A stretch of 24,803 nucleotides of DNA from DAIDKA01 sp035943195 (GTDB lineage Bacteria > Pseudomonadota > Gammaproteobacteria > Steroidobacterales > Steroidobacteraceae): assembly GCA_035943195.1 (NCBI GenBank), contig DASZCK010000274.1, forward strand, positions 1 to 24,803, in the 5' to 3' direction. How positions within the stretch are numbered: the first letter of the stretch is position 1; every line of letters starts with the position of its first letter. The position numbers and the translations under genes were made by a program. The notes below the pieces were generated by a model. That model searched no databases. It was not told where the DNA came from and saw only the letters and a list, made by a program, of their open reading frames with translations. Of the stretch, positions 15,644-24,013 are shown one piece after another.

Positions 15644-16023
15644 CCCACTCCATCATTCATACCGACAGCGCCCCGAAGGCCATCGGCACCTATTCGCAGG
15701 CGGTGCGCGTGGGCAAGACGGTTTACGTGTCAGGGCAGATCCCACTCGATCCGCGCACCGGCGAACTGGTGAGCGGGGATATCGAGGCGGAAATCCGCCG
15801 CTCCTTCGACAATCTGCTGGCCATCGTGACCGCGGCCGACGGCACCTTCTCGCAGGTCGCCAAGGTCACCGTCTTCCTCACCGACTTGGTGCACTTCCCC
15901 AAGGTCAACGAGATCATGGCGACCTATTTCCGACAGCCCTATCCGGCGCGTGCCGCCGTGGGCGTCGCCCAGCTGCCAAAAGGCGCGCGCGTGGAAATCG
16001 AGTGCATCCTCTGCCTTGAGTGA
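15640..16023 (+). CDS. ridA: RidA family enamine/imine deaminase
   Basis: A 127-residue member of the RidA/YjgF/YER057c family, trimeric cytoplasmic enzymes that hydrolyse reactive enamine and imine intermediates such as 2-aminoacrylate released by PLP enzymes. The family pattern is complete: GTYSQAVRVGKTVYVSGQIP, the middle IRRSFDNLLAIVTAADGT, VTVFLTDLVHFPKVNE and PARAAVGVAQLPKGARVEIE, with the catalytic Arg at 104. A strong AGGGGAAG precedes the ATG, which overlaps the spoT stop as ATGA. In E. coli trmH takes this position between spoT and recG; a ridA-type gene here is known from pseudomonads and relatives. Confidence 0.95.
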   Translation: MTHSIIHTDSAPKAIGTYSQAVRVGKTVYVSGQIPLDPRTGELVSGDIEAEIRRSFDNLLAIVTAADGTFSQVAKVTVFLTDLVHFPKVNEIMATYFRQPYPARAAVGVAQLPKGARVEIECILCLE

Positions 16024-18100
16024 CGCCGCCGAACAGCGCCCGGTCACCACGCTCAAGGGCGTCGGCGCGGCGCTCGCCGAACGTCTCGCAAAACTGGGTA
16101 TCACGCAGGTGCAGGACCTGCTGTTCCTGCTGCCCACCCGCTACGAGGACCGCACCCGGATCGTGCCGCTGGGGGCAGTGGCGCCGGGCGAACACGCGGT
16201 GGTGGAAGGGGAAATCCAGCTCACCGAGGTGACTTACCGCCGGCGTCGGCAGCTCTTGTGCCGGATCAGTGATGGTTCGGGATTCCTGACCCTGCGCTTC
16301 TTCTACTTCACGACGGCGCAGCACAATGCCCTGACCCGGGGCCTGCGCCTGCGCTGCTATGGCGAAGTACGCCGCGGGCCATTGGGCCTGGAGATGGTGC
16401 ACCCCGAGTACCGGTGGGTGAACCAGGAACCGGCGGCGCTGGAGGATTCCCTGACCCCGATGTATCCGGCCACCGAGGGCCTGACGCAGCCGCGGCTGCG
16501 CCTGCTCATCGGCCAGGCGCTGGGTGCGGGCGGCAGGGCGATTGCGGTGCGCGACTGGCTGCCCGCCGACGTGCAACGCTCATTGAATCTGCCTGCCCTG
16601 CGTGACGCCCTGGAGCTGCTGCACCGGCCGCCGCGGGAACAGGATCACACCCAGCTTCTGACCGGCCATCATCCGGCCCAGCGCCGGCTGGCCTTCGAGG
16701 AACTGCTGGCCCACCAGTTGAGTCTGCGGCTACGCAAACTGCGCACCGCTGCCGATCCCGGCCTGCCCCTCGATGACGCGGCAGGACTGGCGGCGCGGCT
16801 GCTGGCGGTGCTGCCGTTCCGGCTCACCGGCGCCCAGCAGCGTGCCCGCACTGAAATCGACGCCGACCTCATGGGGCGACATCCGATGCTGCGCCTCCTG
16901 CAAGGTGATGTCGGTTGCGGCAAGACCGTGGTCGCGGCGCTCGCCGCCGCCCGCGCGGTCGGCAGTGGTCAGCAGGTGGCGCTGATGGCGCCGACCGAAC
17001 TGCTGGCGGAACAGCACTGGCGCAATCTGAGTACCTGGTTCAGCGCCCTCGACCTGCCCGTGGCGCTCCTGACTGGCTCGCAGCCCGCTCGCACCCGGCG
17101 CCGCGCCGAGACTGCCATTGCCTCAGGGGAGATCCAGATTGTCGTTGGAACCCATGCATTGTTTCAAAAAGGAATCAATTTTGGGAAATTGGCCCTGATC
17201 GTTGTCGATGAGCAGCATCGCTTCGGGGTGCAGCAGCGCATGACCTTGCAGGAGAAGGGGCGCGCCGGTGGCGTCATGCCGCACCAGCTCATCATGACCG
17301 CCACGCCGATCCCGCGCACCCTGGCCATGACGGCCTATGCGGATCTCGACATCTCGGTCATCGACGAGCTGCCGCCGGGCCGCACGCCGGTGGTGACGGT
17401 GGTGATGGCGGAGCAGCGCCGGCACGAGGTGGTCCAGCGCATCCTCCTGGCCTGTCGCGCCGGCCGCCAGGCCTACTGGGTCTGTCCCCTGATTGATGAG
17501 TCCGACGAGCTGCGCTACCAGGCGGCCGAAGAGACCGCGACGGCGCTGCGCGAGGCGCTGCCGGAACTGAAAGTGGAACTGGTGCATGGACGACAACCGG
17601 CGGCCCGCAGGGAGGCGACCATGGCGGACTTCAAGGCGAACCGCATCCAGCTGCTGGTCGCGACCACCGTGATCGAGGTCGGCGTCGATGTGCCCAATGC
17701 GACCCTCATGGTGATCGAGAATGCCGAACGCATGGGACTCGCACAGCTGCATCAGCTGCGCGGCCGGGTGGGTCGCGGCGCGGCGGCGTCGACCTGCGTG
17801 CTGCTGTATCGCGCCCCACTGTCGAAGCTGGCGCGTGCCCGGCTGCACACCATCCGCGAAACCACCGACGGCTTCGAGATCGCCCGCCGCGACCTGGAGT
17901 TGCGCGGACCCGGGGAGCTTCTCGGCACCCGTCAGACGGGCCTCGCGCAGCTGCGCGTGGCGGACCTGGCGCGCGACACCGACCTGCTGCCGCTGGTGCA
18001 GAAGACCGCCGAGCTGATGCTGCGCGATTATCCGGATAACATTACGCCGCTGACCGCACGCTGGATCGGTGAGGGTGAACGCTACGGAACCGTTGGCTGA
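16016..18100 (+). CDS. recG: ATP-dependent DNA helicase RecG
   Basis: RecG remodels stalled replication forks and branch-migrates Holliday junctions and R-loops. The 694-residue length is almost that of the E. coli protein (693). The wedge/OB domain covers about residues 1-155 (LKGVGAALAERLAKLGI, LLFLLPTRYEDRT). Helicase motifs follow: LLQGDVGCGKT with the P-loop at about 297-304, APTELLAEQH, DEQHRFGV from 398, MTATPIPRTL, VATTVIEVGVDVPNA and QLRGRVGRG. The frame is open upstream to 15950, but conserved sequence starts just after a TTG at 16016, which overlaps the ridA stop (TTGAGTGA), so TTG is the likely start. The 3' end overlaps the ubiA start by 32 bp. A short AT-rich codon patch lies at 17155-17192. 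Confidence 0.95.
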   Translation: MSDAAEQRPVTTLKGVGAALAERLAKLGITQVQDLLFLLPTRYEDRTRIVPLGAVAPGEHAVVEGEIQLTEVTYRRRRQLLCRISDGSGFLTLRFFYFTTAQHNALTRGLRLRCYGEVRRGPLGLEMVHPEYRWVNQEPAALEDSLTPMYPATEGLTQPRLRLLIGQALGAGGRAIAVRDWLPADVQRSLNLPALRDALELLHRPPREQDHTQLLTGHHPAQRRLAFEELLAHQLSLRLRKLRTAADPGLPLDDAAGLAARLLAVLPFRLTGAQQRARTEIDADLMGRHPMLRLLQGDVGCGKTVVAALAAARAVGSGQQVALMAPTELLAEQHWRNLSTWFSALDLPVALLTGSQPARTRRRAETAIASGEIQIVVGTHALFQKGINFGKLALIVVDEQHRFGVQQRMTLQEKGRAGGVMPHQLIMTATPIPRTLAMTAYADLDISVIDELPPGRTPVVTVVMAEQRRHEVVQRILLACRAGRQAYWVCPLIDESDELRYQAAEETATALREALPELKVELVHGRQPAARREATMADFKANRIQLLVATTVIEVGVDVPNATLMVIENAERMGLAQLHQLRGRVGRGAAASTCVLLYRAPLSKLARARLHTIRETTDGFEIARRDLELRGPGELLGTRQTGLAQLRVADLARDTDLLPLVQKTAELMLRDYPDNITPLTARWIGEGERYGTVG

Positions 18101-19046
18101 AGACCTGGGCGATGATCCGCTGGCGCTGACGCCGCGAACGCGGACGGCGCCATTGTCCTATCGCCTGGGCCGCAGGCTGCGCGAATACCTGCTGCTGGCC
18201 CGGCTCGATCGGCCCATCGGCATCTGGCTGCTGCTGTGGCCGGTGCTATGGGCACTGTGGATCGCTGGCGCCGGCCGTCCGGCACCCCGCGTGCTTATCG
18301 TGTTCGTGCTGGGGGTGTTCGTCATGCGCGCGGCCGGCTGCGTCATCAACGACCTCGCCGACCGCAACATCGATCCGCGCATCCGCCGCACCCGTCAGCG
18401 GCCCCTGGCCGCGCGCCGCGTCACCCCCCATGAAGCCGTGGTGCTGTTCGTGCTGCTGTCCGCGACGGCGCTGTGGCTGGTGCTGAAGCTGGATGCGCTC
18501 ACCGTGCGCCTGGCGTTGATCGGCGGTGCGCTCACCGTGAGCTACCCCTTCGTGAAACGCTTCTTCCCGCTGCCGCAGCTGTACCTGGGAATCTCCTTCG
18601 GCGGCTGGGGCGTGCCCATGGCCTTTGCAGCGCAGACCGGCCAGGTGCCGCGCATCGCGTGGCTGATTTTCCTGGTCGCGGTGGTCTGGGCGGTGATCTA
18701 CGACACGCTCTATGCCATGGTCGACCGCGAGGACGACCTGAAAATCGGCGTGCGCTCCACGGCGATCGTGTTCGCCGACATGGACCGGGCCATGATCGGC
18801 ATCCTGCAGCTGCTGATGCTCGCGGCATTGGCCCTGGTCGGGCGCACCTTGCATTTTGGCGGCTGGTTCTACGGCGGTCTCGGGGTGGCCGCCGCCACCT
18901 TCGTGTACCAGCAATGGCTGATCCGCGACCGCGACCCCAATGCGTGCCTTGCGGGATTCCTCAACAACAACTACACCGGCATCGCCATTTTTGCCGGCAT
19001 CCTGCTGCAGTATCTCTACGCCGGATCGGCGACTCTACTGCCCTGA
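18069..19046 (+). CDS. ubiA: 4-hydroxybenzoate polyprenyltransferase
   Basis: UbiA attaches the polyprenyl chain to 4-hydroxybenzoate in the inner membrane, the second step of ubiquinone synthesis. The 325-residue protein has about eight or nine hydrophobic helices and both Asp-rich prenyl-diphosphate motifs: NDLADRNID at 94-102 and YDTLYAMVDREDD at 211-223. The characteristic LDRPIGIWLLLWPVLWALW is also present. The N-terminus is some 30 residues longer than in E. coli if the GTG at 18069 is used; GTG at 18075 is an alternative and a later TTG would remove the polar extension. Both GTGs lie within recG, so the genes are coupled. The stop region overlaps the convergent secreted-protein gene by 12 bp. 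No ubiC is next to it. Confidence 0.94.
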   Translation: MRVNATEPLAEDLGDDPLALTPRTRTAPLSYRLGRRLREYLLLARLDRPIGIWLLLWPVLWALWIAGAGRPAPRVLIVFVLGVFVMRAAGCVINDLADRNIDPRIRRTRQRPLAARRVTPHEAVVLFVLLSATALWLVLKLDALTVRLALIGGALTVSYPFVKRFFPLPQLYLGISFGGWGVPMAFAAQTGQVPRIAWLIFLVAVVWAVIYDTLYAMVDREDDLKIGVRSTAIVFADMDRAMIGILQLLMLAALALVGRTLHFGGWFYGGLGVAAATFVYQQWLIRDRDPNACLAGFLNNNYTGIAIFAGILLQYLYAGSATLLP

Positions 19047-20018
19047 AATCCCCTTCAGCATGCGCGCATGCATGTCGTACTGCTCGAGGTTGAGGTTCTG
19101 TTCCAGGTCCGCGCCATAGAGGGCTTTCAGGTAAGAGATGTCGGCGGTGGTGAGGGTCGACGGCGCCGCAGCGCAGTGGGTGGCGAAGAGATTGACGATG
19201 CTCGGCAAGTCACTGCAGTCATCCAAGGAGGCGAGCCGTGTCAGTGAGAGCATCGCCACATAGTCCGCAATGCCTTGCAGGGGAAACTTCGCTACCGCCT
19301 TGCTGTCCACGATGATCAGGACGTGCAGGAATTCGCTGCGCAGCCCATGAGTGAAGGGGCTGACGTCGCCGCCCGATACGCCGAAGCTCCCGGGGCCACC
19401 GGCGCTCTGATCCGAGTCCTCCTCGAACCCATTGTTGAAAGGCTCCGTGGCAGTCGGAAATCCTGCCTTGCCCATCCCGTCATTCGGTGGCTCGCACCTG
19501 GGAACGCACATCGGGGGTGGGTCAAAGTGCACGGTACGCGTACCGGTCCGGTACCAGGCTTGAATGGGATGACTGAAGGTGACGGTCTGCTTGTGCTCGG
19601 AGACCCGGTAGAAGCCCAGCAGCGGGTGGTACTTCTCGGCAATGTGATCGAGGAGTTGCTGCGGCGAGGGGGTAAACACCACTTCGACATTCGTAACGCA
19701 TGGCTTGCCGGGGGCGGCGCCCGGAGCGCCCACGGCGTGAGCCACGTTCGTGATCCGGCTTGCGACGAAGCCATCGGCCGTGCCCTGCAGCCCGGATACC
19801 GCCGGGCAGACCGCGTCGCGCCAACGGCCGATCTGGCCGATCAGCGCGCTCGGCTTGTCATGTGACTGCACGAACTGCTGGATCACATGATTGAGAGTGT
19901 GCGGGTCCATCTTGCCGATGACCGTCACTTCGGGCACGGGATCGCCATGTGCCGGGCCCGCCAGCGCAAGCGCCGCCATGAGTACGAGGTAACTCGTCCG
20001 TATGGCGAGTCTGGCCAT
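19035..20018 (-). CDS. secreted protein of unknown function
   Basis: A 327-residue exported protein that I do not recognise. Numbered from the ATG at 20018, a Sec signal peptide covers about residues 1-26 (ARLAIRTSYLVLMAALALAG then PAHG). The mature part begins PEVTVIGKMDPHTLNHVIQQ, then has pairs of cysteines (DAVCPAV, GKPCVTN, PPMCVPRCEPP, DDCSD, THCAA) that could form disulfides, a glycine-rich segment before FTHGLRSEFLHVLIIVDSKA, and ends with LKALYGADLEQNLNLEQYDM. No enzymatic motif is evident. It follows the carotenoid oxygenase gene by 20 bp and is probably translated from the same mRNA. A longer open frame to 20255 only shadows that gene. Its last 12 bases overlap the convergent ubiA. 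Confidence 0.72.
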   Translation of the reverse strand: MARLAIRTSYLVLMAALALAGPAHGDPVPEVTVIGKMDPHTLNHVIQQFVQSHDKPSALIGQIGRWRDAVCPAVSGLQGTADGFVASRITNVAHAVGAPGAAPGKPCVTNVEVVFTPSPQQLLDHIAEKYHPLLGFYRVSEHKQTVTFSHPIQAWYRTGTRTVHFDPPPMCVPRCEPPNDGMGKAGFPTATEPFNNGFEEDSDQSAGGPGSFGVSGGDVSPFTHGLRSEFLHVLIIVDSKAVAKFPLQGIADYVAMLSLTRLASLDDCSDLPSIVNLFATHCAAAPSTLTTADISYLKALYGADLEQNLNLEQYDMHARMLKGISGQ

Positions 20019-20038
20019 GGTGATGCTCGGGTCGTCGC

Positions 20039-21634
20039 TCAGGTCGAAGTCGGCAGCTGATCCCCCGGCACCCAGAAGCCATGGATCTGTCCGGCGATGC
20101 GGTAGGGCAGCTTCACCGTCGCCACCGGACCGTCCTCGAGGTGCTGGGTATCCACCAGCACCAGGTCCGCCCGCCCACCCTCGCGTGGATGCGAGGCCAC
20201 GCCGATCAGATAGCCATCGCCCTCCGGCGCACCTTTGCGCCGCGGCACGAAGCACATCTCGGCGAGATTCACCTCGTGCCCCAGCGAGAAGAACTTGGCG
20301 GTGCGGGTCATGTGATCAAACATTGCCCAGCGGCTACCCACCGCCGGATCGCTGCTCAGCAGGAAACCGTAGCGATAGGGCACGGTGTGGTAGCGATCAT
20401 CCTGGCGCGACAGCGCCCCGGTGACCCCGGCGTACATGTTCTCGATCTCGTAGGTGGTCTGCTTGCGGTTGGCCAGATTCACGCTGTAACGCATGACACG
20501 CCCGGCGGCCTTCACCGGATCGAACTTCTCGTGCAGTTGCGGGAAGAACGGGAACTGGTTGGAATCCGCGCCGTCGACGTCGAAGTAGACCTTCTCGCCC
20601 TCGTTCCACGCGCCCATGGTGTGGGTCGCCATGTAGCCGGGACCCTTGAACCAGCGCAGGTCGCTGCCGTCGCCGCCGCGGCGCATGATGCCGAGCCAGG
20701 TCGGCAACGTCGAATCCCACGCGAAATGCGGGCCGCCGTTCTTGATGACGTCCATGTTGGTCGCCATGGGGCTCACATAGAAGATCACGTACTTCTGGGT
20801 CACGCCGAAGTCATGGATCATGCCGGCGTACGGCACCTTCACCCACGCCGACCAGTTCACCGCCCCTTTGGGATCGGCGGAAAACACGAACACGTCATCG
20901 GTGCCCAGCCCCTTCGCCTCATAGCCGAAGGCGACCAGTTCCCCGGTGTGCGGATCGATCTTGGGATGAGCGGTGAAGGTCTGGCCCTTCAGTCCACCAT
21001 TGAACGTGTAGTAATCGTTGATCGTTTCCAGGGTGAGCGGATTGAGCGCAACCGGCGGGCTGTCTTCCTTCATCGCCAGCAGCAGGTTGTGGTGATAGAA
21101 GATCTGCGTGTTGGCGGTGCCGCGGCTCAAGCCCTTCACGCTGGCATCGTCGGTGGTCGGATTGCGGTACATGCCGAACAGTGAGCGGCGCGCCGCGTGC
21201 TGCGCCTTGTAGCGCTGGGTGCGCGCGTAGCGGCTGCGAAAATCCACGTGCCCGTCCTTGATGCGGAAGGCGCCGATCATGCCCTCGCCGTCGAACGGAA
21301 TGTCGTGCGCGTAGATCTCGGGCTTCGGGTACTGGGGGTCGGGACCTACGCGGAAGAAGGTGCCGTCCAGGTCCTTGGGCAGGGTGCCTTCGACCTCGCA
21401 GTCGTACAGGTCATTTTCCGACCGGTAAACGGCGCCCGCGGCGCTGCCGCCGCCGCCGAAGCCGACGCGATCCTTGGGGAAGAGCACCTCGGCCTGCGCG
21501 CCGGCCGGCAGCACCAGGCCGCCGATCCCCGCCGCGGCGCCTGCGCCGGCACCGGCCACCGCGCCCATGAAACTGCGACGGCTGAAGGAACCGGGGGCTG
21601 AATTCTCATCGCTGCTGGGCGGCTTGCGGCTCAT
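20039..21634 (-). CDS. Tat-exported carotenoid oxygenase family protein (RPE65/lignostilbene dioxygenase-like)
   Basis: A 531-residue non-haem iron dioxygenase of the carotenoid cleavage family, which splits C=C bonds of carotenoids, apocarotenoids or stilbenes. The four iron-binding histidines appear in family context: His223 (FTAHPKID), His274 (MIHDFGV), His338 (ATHTMGAW) and His518 (QIHGFWVPG). GTFFRVGPDPQYP and DGEGMIGAFRI near the N-terminus are also typical. Before the domain is a twin-arginine signal, SRRSFMG with Arg19-Arg20, then an Ala/Gly-rich stretch ending near AGAQA, so the folded enzyme should be exported. GAGGAAG lies eight bases before the ATG at 21634; an upstream ATG at 21673 is less likely. 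The substrate is unknown. It leads the two-gene minus-strand operon and is divergent from bioB. Confidence 0.92.
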   Translation of the reverse strand: MSRKPPSSDENSAPGSFSRRSFMGAVAGAGAGAAAGIGGLVLPAGAQAEVLFPKDRVGFGGGGSAAGAVYRSENDLYDCEVEGTLPKDLDGTFFRVGPDPQYPKPEIYAHDIPFDGEGMIGAFRIKDGHVDFRSRYARTQRYKAQHAARRSLFGMYRNPTTDDASVKGLSRGTANTQIFYHHNLLLAMKEDSPPVALNPLTLETINDYYTFNGGLKGQTFTAHPKIDPHTGELVAFGYEAKGLGTDDVFVFSADPKGAVNWSAWVKVPYAGMIHDFGVTQKYVIFYVSPMATNMDVIKNGGPHFAWDSTLPTWLGIMRRGGDGSDLRWFKGPGYMATHTMGAWNEGEKVYFDVDGADSNQFPFFPQLHEKFDPVKAAGRVMRYSVNLANRKQTTYEIENMYAGVTGALSRQDDRYHTVPYRYGFLLSSDPAVGSRWAMFDHMTRTAKFFSLGHEVNLAEMCFVPRRKGAPEGDGYLIGVASHPREGGRADLVLVDTQHLEDGPVATVKLPYRIAGQIHGFWVPGDQLPTST

Positions 21635-21727
21635 GGCTTGGGCTTCCTCAGATCGGAAAAACCCGCGAATCATACCCCCATTGCCGGGGGCCTGGATTCA
21701 AAGGAGCCGTGGTCAAAAAGAAAGCAA

Positions 21728-21760
21728 TTGTCACCCTGCGGCGCGGTCTGCGGTTGACAG
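21728..21760. promoter_or_regulatory. candidate BirA (biotin repressor) operator
   Basis: The inverted pair TTGTCACCC-N15-GGTTGACAG resembles the proteobacterial BirA box TTGTAAACC-N14/15-GGTTTACAA, matching seven of nine bases in each arm. It lies 62 bp before the bioB start, and its right arm contains the -35 hexamer, so biotin-loaded BirA could block transcription. Recognition is by eye only. Confidence 0.55.
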
Positions 21761-21782
21761 CGGCCGGGGCGCCCCCGAACAT
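21754..21782 (+). promoter_or_regulatory. candidate bioB promoter
   Basis: TTGACA at 21754-21759 is a perfect -35 hexamer. Seventeen bases later GAACAT matches the -10 at only three of six bases, so the promoter is plausible but weak. It overlaps the right arm of the candidate BirA operator and would give a leader of about 33 bases. Confidence 0.4.
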
Positions 21783-21821
21783 GCCTGGCGCTCACCCAAA
21801 CCCCCTTAGGCCCACAGGATA

Positions 21822-22817
21822 ATGATGATGCACAGCGCCCCCCGAAATGACTGGAGCGTGGCCGAGATCGAGGCGCTATTCGCCCAACCCTTTCTGGACC
21901 TCCTGCTGGACGCCCAACGGGTCCACCGCCAGCATTTCCTGCCCAACACCGTCCAGATGAGCACGCTGCTGTCCATCAAGACCGGCGCCTGCCCCGAGGA
22001 CTGCGCCTATTGTCCGCAAAGCGTGCGCTATGACACCGGCCTGTCGCGCGAGGCGCTGATGGAAGTCGCGGCGGTGAAGGAGAGCGCCGAGCGTGCCAAG
22101 GCTGCCGGGGCCACCCGTTTTTGCATGGGCGCGGCCTACCGCTCGCCCAAGGCCCGTGACCTTGAGGTCATCTGCGCCATGGTCCGCGAGGTCCGGGCGC
22201 TGGGCCTGGAGAGCTGCGCGACCCTGGGGATGCTGGAGCCGGATCAGGCGCGCCAGCTGAAGGATGCCGGCCTCGACTACTACAACCACAATCTCGACAC
22301 ATCGCCGGAGTTCTACGGGGAGATCATCACCACCCGTAGCTTCCAGGACCGCCTGGACACCTTGTCCGCCGTGCGCGATGCGGGATTGAAGGTCTGCTGC
22401 GGCGGCATCGTCGGCATGGGCGAGTCGACCCGCGATCGCGCCTCGATGCTGGCGACGCTCGCGGGCCTGCCCCAGCACCCCGAGAGCGTGCCCATCAACG
22501 AGCTGGTTCAGGTGCCCGGCACACCGCTGCACGGCGTCGCGCCGGTGGATCCCTTCGACTTCATCCGCACCATTGCCGTGGCGCGCATCGTGCTGCCGCG
22601 CTCGCATGTGCGCCTGTCGGCCGGGCGCACGCAGATGAGCGATGAGATGCAGGCGCTGTGCTTCATGGCCGGTGCGAACTCCATTTTTTACGGCGAGAAA
22701 CTGCTCACCACCGGCAATCCGGACGTGGAGAAGGACCGCAATCTGCTGGTGCGCCTGGGGCTGACCCCCGAGGCGCCCCCGCCGCTGGCGCCCGCGCACC
22801 AGCACATTGCCGCATGA
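21822..22817 (+). CDS. bioB: biotin synthase
   Basis: A 331-residue radical-SAM enzyme that inserts sulfur into dethiobiotin to form biotin. The radical-SAM cluster cysteines are Cys57, Cys61 and Cys64 in CPEDCAYC. Further family motifs are RFCMGAAYRSPK, LDYYNHNLDTSPEFY, CCGGIVGMGE, VPINELVQVPGTPL and LSAGRTQMS, the last including the conserved Arg near the auxiliary 2Fe-2S cluster. Three consecutive ATG codons (21822, 21825, 21828) follow AGGA; the third has the most normal spacing (8 bases), so the true protein may be two residues shorter. The stop overlaps the bioF start as ATGA. A BirA-like operator upstream suggests repression by biotin. Confidence 0.97.
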   Translation: MMMHSAPRNDWSVAEIEALFAQPFLDLLLDAQRVHRQHFLPNTVQMSTLLSIKTGACPEDCAYCPQSVRYDTGLSREALMEVAAVKESAERAKAAGATRFCMGAAYRSPKARDLEVICAMVREVRALGLESCATLGMLEPDQARQLKDAGLDYYNHNLDTSPEFYGEIITTRSFQDRLDTLSAVRDAGLKVCCGGIVGMGESTRDRASMLATLAGLPQHPESVPINELVQVPGTPLHGVAPVDPFDFIRTIAVARIVLPRSHVRLSAGRTQMSDEMQALCFMAGANSIFYGEKLLTTGNPDVEKDRNLLVRLGLTPEAPPPLAPAHQHIAA

Positions 22818-24013
22818 AGCCCGCGGCCCTGCGGGCGCGCCTGACGCAGCTGGCTGCGCAGCACCTGCAGCGCCGGCGGCGCACCGTCACGGCAGTCGGC
22901 GCAGGCTTCGGGCCGATGGTGCAGGTGGATGGCCGGCGCGCGGTGAATTTCTGCGGCAACGACTACCTGGGCCTGAACTGCCATCCGAAACTTGCCGCCG
23001 CGATGAGCGAATGCGCGGCCCTCGCGGGCGCCGGCAGCGGCGCCTCCCACCTGGTCAGTGGCCACGGCCTGGAACATGAAAAGCTGGAAGAGGAGCTTGC
23101 GCAGTTCACCGGACGAGCGCGCGCACTCTTGTTCTCGACCGGCTACATGGCGAACCTCGCCGCCATCACCAGCCTCGCCGAGCGCGACGGCCGGGTGGTC
23201 ATGGACCGGCTGTGCCACGCCTCGCTGATCGATGCCGCGCGGCTCTCCGGCGCGCGGCTGAAGCGGTTTGCTCATGGCGATTGCGCAGCCGCCGACGTGA
23301 TGCTGCGCGGGGGATCGGGCAGCGGCGCCGACCTGCTGGTGACCGAAGGTGTGTTCAGCATGGACGGCGATCTGGCGCCGCTGCCGCAGCTGGCGCAGGC
23401 CGCCTCAGCCGCAAATGCCTGTCTCATCGTCGATGACGCGCACGGCCTGGGCGTCATGGGACCCACCGGGCGCGGCTGCCTCGAGCATTTCAACCTCGGC
23501 ACCTCCGCGGTGCCCGTCCTGGTGGGGACGCTCGGCAAGGCTTTGGGCTGCTTCGGCGCCTTCGTCGCGGCCGATGAGGATTACATCGAATGGCTGTTGC
23601 AGACGGCTCGCAGCTACATCTATACGACGGCGCTGCCGCAGCCGGTCGCCGCCGCCGCGCGCGCGGCGCTGGCCGTGACGGTCGCTGAACCCTGGCGCCG
23701 TGAGCGCGTCCTCGAGCTCACGGCGCGACTGCGCCATGGCGCCGCAGGCTGCGGGATGGCGTTGCTGCCGTCGGACTCGCCCATCCAGCCATTGGTGCTG
23801 GGCTCGAGCGCGCGCGCGCTGGCGGTGAGCGAGCAGCTGTTCGCGGCCGGGTACTGGGTGGCGGCGATCCGCGCGCCGACGGTGCCAAGAGGAACGGCGC
23901 GACTGCGCATCACGCTCACGGCGGCCCACAGCGAAGAGCAGGTGGACGGCCTGCTCGGCGCCTTGGACCAGGCGCTGCGCGCCACGCCGGACCTGCCGCA
24001 TGCAGCCGCCTGA
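22814..24013 (+). CDS. bioF: 8-amino-7-oxononanoate synthase
   Basis: A 399-residue PLP-dependent alpha-oxoamine synthase that condenses pimeloyl-ACP with alanine, the first ring-assembly step of biotin synthesis. The cofactor lysine is Lys242 in GTLGKALGCFGAFV. Asp207-Asp208 and His210 in IVDDAHGLGVMG contact the pyridine ring, and LCHASLIDAARLSGA holds another conserved His. NFCGNDYLGLNCHP and GAGSGASHLVSG are family signatures near the N-terminus. The length is slightly above the usual 385-390. The ATG at 22814 overlaps the bioB stop, and the gene overlaps bioC by 14 bp, so all three are translationally coupled. Confidence 0.97.
   Translation: MKPAALRARLTQLAAQHLQRRRRTVTAVGAGFGPMVQVDGRRAVNFCGNDYLGLNCHPKLAAAMSECAALAGAGSGASHLVSGHGLEHEKLEEELAQFTGRARALLFSTGYMANLAAITSLAERDGRVVMDRLCHASLIDAARLSGARLKRFAHGDCAAADVMLRGGSGSGADLLVTEGVFSMDGDLAPLPQLAQAASAANACLIVDDAHGLGVMGPTGRGCLEHFNLGTSAVPVLVGTLGKALGCFGAFVAADEDYIEWLLQTARSYIYTTALPQPVAAAARAALAVTVAEPWRRERVLELTARLRHGAAGCGMALLPSDSPIQPLVLGSSARALAVSEQLFAAGYWVAAIRAPTVPRGTARLRITLTAAHSEEQVDGLLGALDQALRATPDLPHAAA

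Noticed and set aside
20081..21184. A 367-codon frame opposite the carotenoid oxygenase
   Set aside because: The opposite strand carries all four iron histidines and a Tat signal, and this frame shows no family motif.
21876..22805. A 309-codon frame antisense to bioB
   Set aside because: BioB is unambiguous on the plus strand; the antisense translation has no recognisable domain.
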